Of a stretch of 39,934 nucleotides of DNA, positions 15,080 through 22,913 are shown one piece after another. Each line of letters begins with the position of its first letter. Within the stretch, counting starts at the first letter, position 1. The DNA lies in the NCBI GenBank assembly GCA_031262465.1, contig JAISHQ010000117.1, positions 1-39,934 on the forward strand, written 5' to 3'. The position numbers and the translations under genes are program-made. The notes below the pieces were generated by a model. The model saw only the letters and a program-made list of their open reading frames with translations. It was not told the DNA's origin and searched no databases. The DNA is from Rikenellaceae bacterium (GTDB taxonomy: Bacteria; Bacteroidota; Bacteroidia; Bacteroidales; Rikenellaceae).

Positions 15080-17071
15080 TTATTCGGCCTTCAGGCCTCT
15101 CTTTTTTCGCATCGAATCCCACATAAAATAGCCGACCAACAGGACGTACATCCCCGCCGACAAGGCCTGCGCCCCCACGGTGCTCTCCCACCGGACGGCA
15201 AACCAATCCGCGCCAAAGTACTTCAACAGCGCGCTCACCACGCCCATCAACGCCCCACCGGCAATGAAACCGGATGCAATCAGCGTACCCCGATCTCGCC
15301 GGGTCTTGTTCACATTTTCGTCCTTGCTGCGGGTCGAGACGTACCAGCTTATCAGCCCGCCGACCAACAGGGGGGTGTTGAGTTCCAACGGGATAAACAT
15401 CCCCAACGCAAAAGCCAGCGCCGGAACGCCGATCATGGTGAGGATCAGCGCCATCGCCGCACCGGCAAAGTAGAGCATCCACGGGGTCGAGCCGCCCTCC
15501 ATCAGCGGTTTGATGACCGCCGCCATGGCGTTGGCCTGCGGAGCGGCCAGCGCGCCGTCGCCCACAAAACCATAAGTCTTATTGAGGAGGATCATCACCC
15601 CGGCCACGGTCGCCGCCGAGACAAAGGTGCCCAAAAATTTCCACCCCTGCTGTTTGGCCGGTGTCGAGCCGATCCAATAACCGATTTTCAGGTCGGAGAT
15701 AAACGCTCCGGCCATCGACAGAGCCGTGCAGACCACGCCGCCGATCACCATCGCCGCCGTCATTCCCCGGGTACCGCTCAGCCCGGCGCTGACCAGCACC
15801 AGTGAGCTGAGGATCAGGGTCATCAGCGTCATGCCCGAGACGGGATTGGTGCCCACAATGGCGATCGCGTTGGCCGCCACCGTCGTAAAGAGGAAGGAGA
15901 CCACGAAGACAATCGCAATGGCAATTACCGACTGCCACCAATTGCCCAACACCCCGAATTGGAAGAAAACAAAGGTGGTCAGTAACGAGGCAATGAGGAC
16001 GCTCAAGATCAATTTCATCGACAAATCGCGCCCGGTGCGAGGCACGGTACCTTCGCTCTTTTGTTTTTTGCCCGTCAACTCGCTGACGGCCAAGCGCAGT
16101 GCGTCGCGGATGATCTTCGACGAGCGGACGATCCCGATCAGCCCGGCCATCGCAATTCCGCCGATCCCGATGTGGCGGGCGTAGTTGGTAAACAGTTCCT
16201 CGGGCGACATTTGCCCCATCAGCGCGGTAACCCCCTCGCCGATGGCGATGGTCTGACCCGGCGCAAAATGGCTCAAAAACGGAATCAGCACGAACCAAAC
16301 GGTGAACGATCCGGCGCAGATAATGGCCGCGTATTTCAGTCCGACGATATAGCCCAAACCCAACACGGCGGCCCCGGTGTTGATTTTGAAGACCACTTTA
16401 AATTGGTCGGCCACCGCCGCGCCCCAGCCCACGACGCGGGTCGAAATGGTCTCCGTCCACCAGCCGAAAGTGCCGATAATAAAATCGTACAGTCCGCCGA
16501 TCACGCCGCTGATAGCCAGCAGTTTGGCCTGCCCGCCCTTTTTCTCGCCGGAGACCAGCACCTCGGTCGTCGCCGTGGCCTCCGGAAAGGGAAATTTGCC
16601 GTGCATCCCCTTCACAAAATAGCTCCGGAACGGGATCAGCAAAACGATTCCCAAAAAACCGCCCAACAGCGAGGCCAAAAAGACCTGATAAAATTGCGCC
16701 TCTAAGCCGAGGATATACAACGCGGGCAGGGTAAAAATAGCTCCGGCCACAATGGCCCCAGACGAGGCTCCGATGGATTGAACGATCACATTCTGCCCCA
16801 GCATATTCCTCTTGCCCAACATATTGCCCACGCCGATCGTGATGATAGCGATCGGGATCGCCGCCTCAAAGACCTGCCCCACGCGCAAGCCGAGATAGGC
16901 CGCCGCCGCCGAAAAAACAATGGCCATCACCAGCCCAAAGGTCACCGAATAGGCCGTAACCTCCTTCGGAGCAGGTTTGTCGGCCAAAATGGGTTTATAC
17001 TCTTCGCCCGGGCGAAGCTCCCGGTAAGCGTTCTCCGGCAGGGAAACCGGCGCGTTGTCTTTTTCACTCAT
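15080..17071 (-). CDS. OPT family oligopeptide transporter
   Basis: The 663-residue protein is a membrane carrier of the OPT family with about 14-16 hydrophobic segments. Family signatures are [40 protein letters not shown] near the N-terminus, [11 protein letters not shown] and a GTNPVSGMT segment in the middle. Bacterial members carry oligopeptides or metal-peptide chelates, driven by protons; the substrate here is inferred to be peptides because pepT is next in the operon. A TAnnTTTG box lies 28 nt upstream of the start. Codon use and GC content resemble the neighbours. Confidence 0.93.
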   Translation of the reverse strand: MSEKDNAPVSLPENAYRELRPGEEYKPILADKPAPKEVTAYSVTFGLVMAIVFSAAAAYLGLRVGQVFEAAIPIAIITIGVGNMLGKRNMLGQNVIVQSIGASSGAIVAGAIFTLPALYILGLEAQFYQVFLASLLGGFLGIVLLIPFRSYFVKGMHGKFPFPEATATTEVLVSGEKKGGQAKLLAISGVIGGLYDFIIGTFGWWTETISTRVVGWGAAVADQFKVVFKINTGAAVLGLGYIVGLKYAAIICAGSFTVWFVLIPFLSHFAPGQTIAIGEGVTALMGQMSPEELFTNYARHIGIGGIAMAGLIGIVRSSKIIRDALRLAVSELTGKKQKSEGTVPRTGRDLSMKLILSVLIASLLTTFVFFQFGVLGNWWQSVIAIAIVFVVSFLFTTVAANAIAIVGTNPVSGMTLMTLILSSLVLVSAGLSGTRGMTAAMVIGGVVCTALSMAGAFISDLKIGYWIGSTPAKQQGWKFLGTFVSAATVAGVMILLNKTYGFVGDGALAAPQANAMAAVIKPLMEGGSTPWMLYFAGAAMALILTMIGVPALAFALGMFIPLELNTPLLVGGLISWYVSTRSKDENVNKTRRDRGTLIASGFIAGGALMGVVSALLKYFGADWFAVRWESTVGAQALSAGMYVLLVGYFMWDSMRKKRGLKAE

Positions 17072-17098
17072 ATCGTTCAGTTTTTTTTATTCAGAGAC

Positions 17099-17138
17099 CA
17101 AAGATACGATTTTTTGTTAAAAACGAACGCTCGTTTTT
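17099..17138 (-). promoter_or_regulatory. Promoter of the OPT-pepT operon with an upstream inverted repeat
   Basis: On the minus strand TATCTTTG (17099-17106) is the -7 box. A perfect 8-bp inverted repeat, AAAAACGA-ACGC-TCGTTTTT, lies at 17119-17138, over the -33 region. Its place suggests an operator, but no regulator gene is adjacent. Confidence 0.55.
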
Positions 17139-17169
17139 AAAATTTGTTTAAATATCTACTTATTTCTTT

Positions 17170-17198
17170 GTTACTTTTGGCCTTGTCCTAAAAGTAAC
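17170..17198. repeat. Inverted repeat upstream of the MATE gene
   Basis: GTTACTTTTGG and CCTAAAAGTAAC pair across a short loop. It resembles the TACTTTC...GAAAGTA tail palindrome of the repeats at 884-912 and 21964-21992. It ends 20 nt before the MATE -7 box. Confidence 0.5.
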
Positions 17199-17218
17199 CA
17201 AAAATAGCATAGATTCAT

Positions 17219-17226
17219 TACCTTTG
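17219..17226 (+). promoter_or_regulatory. -7 box of the MATE gene
   Basis: TACCTTTG lies 24 nt before the ATG at 17251. A TTG is not found at the usual distance. Confidence 0.6.
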
Positions 17227-17250
17227 CACTCCCTTTGCGGGAGAAAAACG

Positions 17251-18576
17251 ATGGAAGTCAGTTACAAAAAAATAGGAACGATTGCCTATCCGATCCTCAT
17301 CAGCCTGTTGATGGAGTACCTGATCGGGTTGACGGACACGGCCTTTTTGGGGCGGGTCGGCGAGGTGGAGTTGGGGGCATCGGCTTTGGGCGGTGTCTTT
17401 TTCACCGCCTTGTTTGTGGTGGGCATCGGCTTCAGCATTGGGGCGCAGATCATGATTGCCCGGCGCAACGGCGAGCGACGGTTGGGGAAGATCGGCGCGA
17501 TCCTGCAACAGGGCCTGATTTTCTCGGTGGTGATTGCCGGGGCGATGATCGCCCTCTCCAAAGCCTTTGCCCCCAGCTTGTTGGAGCGGACGATCCAGTC
17601 CGAGGCGATCTTCCGGGCGACGGTCCGTTACCTCGACTGGCGAATTTGGGGGTTGCTGTTTGCCTTTGTCTCGATGATGTTCCGCGCCTTTTACGTCGGG
17701 ACGACCAACACGCGGATCATGACCCTCAATTCGGTCGTCATGGTGCTGAGCAACGTCGCGCTGAACTACGCCCTGATCTTCGGGCGGTTCGGTTTCCCCC
17801 GGATGGGCATCGCCGGGGCGGCTATTGCCTCGACCTTTGCCGAGGGGGTTTCGATGCTCTTTTACATCCTCTACACCCGCTTCCGGCTCGATTGGCGACG
17901 ATACAAGCTCTTTTCGTGGGCGGGCTTTCGACCTAAACTTTTGGGGCAGATGCTCGGTCTTTCGGGCTTTATGATGATCCAGCAATTTTTGGCCGTAGGC
18001 ACTTGGTTTATCTTCTTTTTGGCCATCGAACATCAGGGCGAACGCCCCTTAGCCGTCACCAACTTGGTGCGGAGCCTCTCGTCGGTCATCTTCCTTACGG
18101 TCAATGCCTTTGCCTCGACCACCAACACGCTTGTGGGCAATCTCATGGGGGCCGGGAGTACGAAACAGGTACTTCCAACTGTTTGGAAATGCGCCAAATT
18201 CAGCTACCTGTGCGTCCTGCCTCTGCTCGTGTTGATGGCGGTGATTCCGGGCTATGTCCTGCGGGTTTACACCAACAATTGGGAGCTGATCGCGGCCTCT
18301 GTCCCCTCACTGTGGGTGATGGCCTCCGCTTACCTGCTCTCCACGCCGGGATTTGTCTATTTCAACGCCATTGCGGGCACGGGCAACACCCGGCAGGCGA
18401 TGTGGATCGAGATCGCCACGCTGTGTATCTATATGGTCTTTGTCGGCTATGTGGTGGTCTACAAAAGTGCCAATGTGGCCGTCTGTTGGAGTTCGGAACA
18501 CGTCTATGGGGGCTTTCTGTTCCTCTTTTCGTACCTCTATTTAAAACGGGCTAAGTGGCAAACGAAAGAAGTTTAG
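17251..18576 (+). CDS. MATE family efflux transporter
   Basis: The 441-residue protein has the twelve-helix MATE pattern: IGTIAYPILISLLMEYLIGLTDTAFLGRVGEVELGASALG at the N-terminus is the typical first two helices, and LPRMGIAGAAIAS-like residues (FPRMGIAGAAIASTFAEG) end the first half. MATE carriers expel drugs, dyes or metabolites in exchange for Na+ or H+. Members with this N-terminus in Bacteroidota are NorM-like, but the substrate is not known. I chose the ATG at 17251 (GGGAG seven bases before) over an upstream one at 17224, which would overlap the -7 box. It appears to be a single gene; the VOR operon has its own promoter. Confidence 0.92.
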   Translation: MEVSYKKIGTIAYPILISLLMEYLIGLTDTAFLGRVGEVELGASALGGVFFTALFVVGIGFSIGAQIMIARRNGERRLGKIGAILQQGLIFSVVIAGAMIALSKAFAPSLLERTIQSEAIFRATVRYLDWRIWGLLFAFVSMMFRAFYVGTTNTRIMTLNSVVMVLSNVALNYALIFGRFGFPRMGIAGAAIASTFAEGVSMLFYILYTRFRLDWRRYKLFSWAGFRPKLLGQMLGLSGFMMIQQFLAVGTWFIFFLAIEHQGERPLAVTNLVRSLSSVIFLTVNAFASTTNTLVGNLMGAGSTKQVLPTVWKCAKFSYLCVLPLLVLMAVIPGYVLRVYTNNWELIAASVPSLWVMASAYLLSTPGFVYFNAIAGTGNTRQAMWIEIATLCIYMVFVGYVVVYKSANVAVCWSSEHVYGGFLFLFSYLYLKRAKWQTKEV

Positions 18577-18620
18577 AACGACTTCATAAAAAATCCTTTT
18601 CAGGATCAAGGAAAAATGCC

Positions 18621-18628
18621 TAAATTTG
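18621..18628 (+). promoter_or_regulatory. -7 box of the 2-oxoacid:ferredoxin oxidoreductase operon
   Basis: TAAATTTG matches TAnnTTTG and lies 25 nt before the first ATG (18654); a ribosome-binding AAAGGA is in between. No perfect TTG is seen upstream. Confidence 0.6.
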
Positions 18629-18653
18629 CCGCTTATAAAGGAATAAATCAGCT

Positions 18654-18878
18654 ATGGCTAAAATCAAGGGAACGATCGTGGTCGACATCGAGCGTTGCAA
18701 GGGTTGCAACGTTTGCGTGGTCAATTGCCCCACGCAGGCAATTGCGCTGAATCGCGATGTCAACGCCAAGGGATACAATTACTTGTACATGGAAAAGCCG
18801 GACGAGTGCATCGGTTGCGCCAATTGCGCGGTGGTGTGTCCGGACAGTTGTATTACAGTGTATCGACAAAAACTTTAA
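18654..18878 (+). CDS. 4Fe-4S ferredoxin subunit of 2-oxoacid:ferredoxin oxidoreductase (delta)
   Basis: The 74-residue protein has two CxxCxxCxxxCP motifs (CKGCNVCVVNCP and CIGCANCAVVCP), each for one [4Fe-4S] cluster, separated by about 30 residues. In four-subunit VOR/KOR enzymes this delta subunit carries electrons from the TPP site to external ferredoxin. It is the first gene of the operon; the alpha subunit gene follows after 134 nt, a gap almost filled by a long-hairpin repeat. The order delta-alpha-beta-gamma is known in branched-chain 2-oxoacid enzymes of this phylum. Confidence 0.92.
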   Translation: MAKIKGTIVVDIERCKGCNVCVVNCPTQAIALNRDVNAKGYNYLYMEKPDECIGCANCAVVCPDSCITVYRQKL

Positions 18879-19000
18879 TGGAGCTCCTACAAGCCCAAAA
18901 TACTGCGTTACGCTCCCTCTGAAAAATGCTCGAGTACCTTTGTACACTGCGCTTTTTCTTCGGTCGCAAGCCTTGTCTTTTGAACTTGTAGAAACTCCAT
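18878..19000 (+). repeat. Long-hairpin repeat (~122 bp), copy 1, inside the VOR operon
   Basis: The ends are ATGGAG...CTCCAT with inner arms CTACAAG / CTTGTAG. The core ACTGCGTTACGCTCC, a CTCGAGTAC/GTACACTGCG middle and GGTCGCAAGCCTTGTC are shared with copies at 20859-20980 and 30669-30795. The element begins at the last base of the ferredoxin stop codon and ends 12 nt before the alpha-subunit ATG. It has no open frame of note. Confidence 0.8.
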
Positions 19001-19012
19001 AAAAATAGGAAT

Positions 19013-20095
19013 ATGGAAGAAGACGTAAGATTAATGAAAGGGAACGAGGCCCTTGCCGAGGCGGCCATCCGTTGTGGGTGCGATGCCTATTTCGGCTATC
19101 CGATTACCCCGCAGAGCGAGGTGCTCGAAACCCTGACCGAACGCGAGCCGTGGAACGAGACCGGCATGGTTGTCTTGCAGGCCGAGAGCGAAGTGGCCGC
19201 GATCAACATGGTATATGGCGCGGCATCGACCGGCAAAAAGGTGATGATCTCCTCCTCCAGCCCGGGCATCAGCCTGATGAGTGAGGGTATCAGCTACTTG
19301 GCCGGTGCGCAGTTACCCTGCGTGGTGGTCAACGTTTCGCGCGGAGGCCCCGGATTGGGGACGATCCAAGGGTCGCAATGCGACTATTTTCAGGCCACCA
19401 AAGCGAGCGGCCACGGCGATTTCAACCAAATTGTGCTGGCCCCCTATTCGGTGCAGGAGACCAACGACTTTGTCGACTTGGCCTTCGATCTGGCCTTCCG
19501 TTACCGCAACCCGGTGATGATCCTGAGCGACGGCGTGATCGGGCAGATGATGGAAAAAGTGACCCTCAGCCCCTTCAAACCGCGTTGGACCGAGGAACAT
19601 ATCTTGGACAATTTTGGCGAATGGGCGCTGACCGGCAAGAAAAACCGGGGGCGCAACATCGTGACCTCCGTGGAGCTTGACCCGGCCCGACAGGAGCAGT
19701 TCAACCAACACCTTCAGGCCAAATACGACAAGGTGCGCGAGCATGAAACCCGATACCAAGAGACCCAGTGCGACGATGCCGACTATGTCTTGGTGGCTTA
19801 TGGCTCTTCGGCGCGCATCTGCCAAAAAGTGGTCGAAATGGCTCGGCAGGATGGGTTGAAAGTGGGGCTGTTGCGCCCGATCACCCTCTTCCCCTTCCCC
19901 GAAAAGCCCCTTCAGGAGCTTTCTAAACGAGTCAAAGGGATGTTGGCCGTCGAGATGAGTGCCGGGCAGTTGGTTTGGGATGTCAAAATGGCCGCCGCCG
20001 AGCGCATCCCCGTTTACCACTATGGGCGCATGGGCGGCGTGGTTCATTCACCGAGCGATGTGTACAACGCGCTCAAAGAGAAATTTAGCTTATGA
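19013..20095 (+). CDS. vorB: 2-oxoacid:ferredoxin oxidoreductase alpha subunit (VorB-like)
   Basis: The 360-residue protein matches the alpha subunit of 2-oxoacid:ferredoxin oxidoreductases: the pyrimidine-binding domain begins MKGNEALAEAAIRCGCDAYFGYPITPQSEV, followed by QAESEVAAINMVYGAASTGKK, SSSPGISLMSEG and SRGGPGLGTIQGSQCDY, and a C-terminal transketolase-like domain with LLRPITLFPFPE. Together with the beta subunit it oxidises 2-oxoacids and CoA to acyl-CoA and CO2. The closest family label I recall is VorB (3-methyl-2-oxobutanoate, from valine), but the substrate may be 2-oxoglutarate or other 2-oxoacids. It overlaps the next gene by 4 nt (ATGA), so the two are translationally coupled. 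Confidence 0.92.
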   Translation: MEEDVRLMKGNEALAEAAIRCGCDAYFGYPITPQSEVLETLTEREPWNETGMVVLQAESEVAAINMVYGAASTGKKVMISSSSPGISLMSEGISYLAGAQLPCVVVNVSRGGPGLGTIQGSQCDYFQATKASGHGDFNQIVLAPYSVQETNDFVDLAFDLAFRYRNPVMILSDGVIGQMMEKVTLSPFKPRWTEEHILDNFGEWALTGKKNRGRNIVTSVELDPARQEQFNQHLQAKYDKVREHETRYQETQCDDADYVLVAYGSSARICQKVVEMARQDGLKVGLLRPITLFPFPEKPLQELSKRVKGMLAVEMSAGQLVWDVKMAAAERIPVYHYGRMGGVVHSPSDVYNALKEKFSL

Positions 20096-20859
20096 TTGCG
20101 CAAAATACCGTAGAAATAAAGCCGGAAAACTTGGTTTACCGGAAGCCGGCGTTGATGACCGACAACACGATGCACTATTGCCCCGGATGTAGCCACGGGA
20201 CAGTTCATAAATTGGTCGCCGAGGTGATCGACGAGTTGGGCATTGCCGACCGCGCGATCGGCATCTCGCCGGTGGGGTGTTCGGTCTTCGCCTACAACTA
20301 CATCGACATCGACTGGGCACAAGCCGCTCACGGTCGTGCCGCCGCTGTGGCCACGGGGATCAAACGAACCAATCCGGACAAGATGGTCTTCACCTATCAG
20401 GGCGACGGCGACTTGGCCGCCATCGGAACCGGCGAGACCATTCAGGCCTGCAACCGGGGCGAAAACATCGCGATCATCTACATCAACAACGCCATTTACG
20501 GGATGACGGGCGGCCAAATGGCTCCGACCACGCTGATCGGCATGAAAACAGCCACCACGCCCAACGGCCGACGGGTCGACCTGCACGGCTATCCGTTCAA
20601 AATCTCGGACATGATCGCCCACCTCGACGGCGTTTCTTACGTCACCCGGCAGGCGGTCAACTCGGCGGCCAATGTGCGCAAAGCCAAGCGGGCGATCCGC
20701 AAAGGGTTTGAAAAAGCGTTGGCTGGCAAGGGGTTGTCGTTCATCGAGATCGTGGCCTCCTGCAACTCGGGGTGGAAACTTTCGCCCGTGGCGGCCAACC
20801 AATGGATGGAGGAGAATATGTTTCCGGAGTACCCTTTAGGCGACCTAAAAGACGCATAG
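20092..20859 (+). CDS. 2-oxoacid:ferredoxin oxidoreductase beta subunit (TPP-binding)
   Basis: The 255-residue protein has the TPP-binding motif GDGDLAAIGTGE, with NNAIYGMTGGQMAPTT completing the Mg-TPP site, and the N-terminal MHYCPGCSHGTVHKL typical of this subunit. It forms the active centre with the alpha subunit and passes electrons to the ferredoxin subunit. Its ATG overlaps the alpha-subunit stop. The gene is followed at once by the second long-hairpin repeat, whose first base is the last base of the TAG stop. Confidence 0.93.
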   Translation: MIAQNTVEIKPENLVYRKPALMTDNTMHYCPGCSHGTVHKLVAEVIDELGIADRAIGISPVGCSVFAYNYIDIDWAQAAHGRAAAVATGIKRTNPDKMVFTYQGDGDLAAIGTGETIQACNRGENIAIIYINNAIYGMTGGQMAPTTLIGMKTATTPNGRRVDLHGYPFKISDMIAHLDGVSYVTRQAVNSAANVRKAKRAIRKGFEKALAGKGLSFIEIVASCNSGWKLSPVAANQWMEENMFPEYPLGDLKDA

Positions 20860-20980
20860 GGAGCTTCTAAAAATCCAAAATACTGCGTTACGCTCCCTCG
20901 GCAAAATGCTCGAGTACGTTTAGTACACTGCGCTTTTGCCTCGGTCGCAAGCCTTGTCTTTTGAATTTTTAGAAACTCCC
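20859..20980 (+). repeat. Long-hairpin repeat (~122 bp), copy 2, inside the VOR operon
   Basis: The core is the same as in copy 1, but the outer arms are different and still pair: GGGAG/CTCCC and CTAAAAAT/ATTTTTAG. It fills the gap between beta and gamma subunits, ending 17 nt before the gamma ATG. Confidence 0.8.
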
Positions 20981-20997
20981 ATAAAATAAGAAAGGAA

Positions 20998-21546
20998 ATG
21001 AAACAAGAGATAATCATAGCCGGATTCGGCGGACAGGGGGTCTTGTCCCTCGGTAAAATTTTGGCCTATTCCGGGATCATGCAGGGGCTGGAGGTCACCT
21101 GGATGCCCTCCTACGGCCCGGAAATGCGCGGCGGCACGGCCAATGTGACCGTCGTGCTGAGCGACAGCCCGATCAGCTCGCCCATAGCGCAGGATTACGA
21201 CACGGTGGTCGTGCTCAACCAGCAGTCGCTCGACAAATTCGAGTGCCACGTCAAACCCGGTGGGGTGCTGATCTACGACCCCAACGGCATCACCCACCCG
21301 CCAACACGCACCGACATAGCCATTTACAAGGTCGATGCCACCCAACAGGCCGCCCGAATGGGCAACCCGCGCACGTTCAACATGATCGTCCTCGGAGCCA
21401 TGTTGCAGGTCAACCCCGAGGTGGTGACGCTCGAAAACGCCTTCAAAGGGCTACAAAAATCACTGCCCGAACGCCTCCACAAAACCCTCCCCGCCAACCG
21501 CCAGGCCATCGAAGTCGGCACCCACATCGTCGAACGGGTACAGTGA
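20998..21546 (+). CDS. 2-oxoacid:ferredoxin oxidoreductase gamma subunit
   Basis: The 182-residue protein has the gamma-subunit fold and begins IIIAGFGGQGVLSLGKILAYSG, with TWMPSYGPEMRGGTANVTVVLSD typical of the CoA-binding region. It completes the four-subunit enzyme and is the last gene of the operon. The start at 20998 has AAGGAA just before it. The structured repeat at 21570 follows after 24 nt. Confidence 0.93.
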   Translation: MKQEIIIAGFGGQGVLSLGKILAYSGIMQGLEVTWMPSYGPEMRGGTANVTVVLSDSPISSPIAQDYDTVVVLNQQSLDKFECHVKPGGVLIYDPNGITHPPTRTDIAIYKVDATQQAARMGNPRTFNMIVLGAMLQVNPEVVTLENAFKGLQKSLPERLHKTLPANRQAIEVGTHIVERVQ

Positions 21547-21569
21547 TTTTTCTGATTCAACGCCTTTAA

Positions 21570-21995
21570 CTGCCGCTTTTAGAAAGCGGCGCAAATCGTC
21601 GCCTTTTGTAAAAGGCGACACCGAAAACTTTTGTGCTTGTGTTGGCAGGTCGATCATCCCTTCAGGACTTCGTCTTATTTTCCATGTCCCCTGCCCTCCA
21701 AACAAGTTTGGGGCGGGACATGAAAAACAAGACGCATTCGCCCACAGGCGAATGTGATCCCCCTGAAAATTCAATTCACATCAATCTATTATTTCTACAA
21801 GGAATCCCATCGGTTCGTAGAACCGACCTCGGCAGTGGGGTGAAAGGGATGCTTTTGGCCGATTTTGGCCGCGGCCAGCCGAACAAAACTGCAATTTTGT
21901 TCGGCCGCGAGACAAAATCGCAGGCAAAAGTATTCCGAAACCCCGGCCGAAAACTTTTCTTTGCTACTTTCTTTTAGGATAAAAGAAAGTAGAAG
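21570..21995 (+). repeat. Structured intergenic repeat, copy 3 (both modules)
   Basis: This fills the 417-bp gap between the VOR gamma gene and the convergent CapF-like gene. Module 1 has the GCCGC/GCGGC hairpin, GTCGCCTTTT/AAAAGGCGAC, and the long nested hairpin with CATGTCCC/GGGACATG (about 21682-21723). Module 2 (21808-21995) has CGGTTCG/GAACCG, GAACAAAA/TTTTGTTC (21881-21902) and the tail palindrome CTACTTTC/GAAAGTAG (21964-21992). It agrees with copy 1 (471-925) over most of its length, except where arms changed in pairs. The tail also codes for the end of the CapF-like gene on the minus strand. Confidence 0.8.
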
Positions 21996-22764
21996 AACAG
22001 TCTGGGCAGTAGGAGAGAAAGGTTCTCCGAAGCTCCTCAAGGTGAGGGTCGGCGGGGGTCGTCACGGCACCCGTGGCGCGGTACTCTTGGTGGAAGCCCT
22101 CTAACAGCCGCAACACTTCGCTCACTTCCATATAGAAATCCGACGTGAGAGCTTCGCAACGGATGCGACTGCTTCCGTCCGTCGCACACTCCCGAATCAG
22201 CGGAATCAGCCGCCGACACAACGAGTCGACATGGATCAGCGGCACCCGGCGCGCCTCGGTGACAACGGGCGCGATCCCGCGAAGCAATTGGCAGGAAAAG
22301 GTGGCGATGAACGAATTGTCGAACGGGCGGGCATCCTCTCCAAAGGTGTTCGGCAGGCGCAGGGTGAGCAACTGCCCGCCGCATCCGGCGGCCCACGCCT
22401 CCAGCTCGCGACGGCACGCCGCTTTCGACTGCCCAAAAGCCGTCGCCTCTCCCTCGCGGATCGACGAGGCGAAAATGACGGCAGGTGGATGCCCCTCAAC
22501 ATCCTGTAACGCACGGATCAACCGCTCGGTCAGGTCGATGTTTGTTTGATAGGTGGACGGATCGTCCGAGGGGCGATTCTGTGCCGCCAAATGCACCACC
22601 ACATCACACGCCTGCACAAAGCGGTGTAGGGCGACAGGGTCGCCGAAAAACGCCCGCTCGAAAGGGACGCGCACGAAATCGGCCTCGACCCCTACCCCCA
22701 GCACCAACCGCCTGCCGATAAACCCGCTCTCCCCGGTAATTCCGATATTTATCGCTTTGTTCAT
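21964..22764 (-). CDS. CapF/WbjC-like NAD-dependent epimerase/dehydratase, probably truncated
   Basis: The 266-residue protein is a short-chain dehydrogenase with the NAD motif GITGESGFIG near the N-terminus, VVHLAAQNRPSDDPSTY, and LTLRLPNTFGEDARPFDNSFIATF, a pattern of the CapF/WbjC reductases that make UDP-N-acetyl-fucosamine precursors for capsules. Two things are odd. The usual YxxxK active site reads FGQSK, from a TTT codon, so the catalytic tyrosine is a phenylalanine. And CapF proteins have a C-terminal cupin domain of about 120 residues, absent here; the frame ends SSTFFYPKRK, encoded by a repeat palindrome that also supplies the stop. The start ATG at 22764 was chosen because the nucleotide motif begins a few residues later. 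It may be non-catalytic or a decayed gene. It stands alone, without other capsule genes. Confidence 0.7.
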   Translation of the reverse strand: MNKAINIGITGESGFIGRRLVLGVGVEADFVRVPFERAFFGDPVALHRFVQACDVVVHLAAQNRPSDDPSTYQTNIDLTERLIRALQDVEGHPPAVIFASSIREGEATAFGQSKAACRRELEAWAAGCGGQLLTLRLPNTFGEDARPFDNSFIATFSCQLLRGIAPVVTEARRVPLIHVDSLCRRLIPLIRECATDGSSRIRCEALTSDFYMEVSEVLRLLEGFHQEYRATGAVTTPADPHLEELRRTFLSYCPDCSSTFFYPKRK

Positions 22765-22881
22765 TTTGTTTTGTGCGAAGATAACCAAAAAAGGAGATGG
22801 GGAGCGTATCATTCAGAGGCATTGTTAATAACTTTTTCTATTCCGCCCGCTAAGAGGCATAAAATCAACGCGGGAAATCTC

Positions 22882-22889
22882 TATCTTTG
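22882..22889 (+). promoter_or_regulatory. -7 box upstream of murC
   Basis: TATCTTTG matches TAnnTTTG and lies 24 nt before the murC ATG. It may be an extra promoter inside the dcw region, as the upstream neighbour lies on the other strand. Confidence 0.6.
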
Positions 22890-22913
22890 CTCTGGTATAA
22901 GGACACGGTTTTC

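Noticed and set aside
15069-15482. A 5' extension of pepT into the OPT gene
   Set aside because: PepT homology starts at [10 protein letters not shown] and the upstream part is an out-of-frame reading of the transporter.
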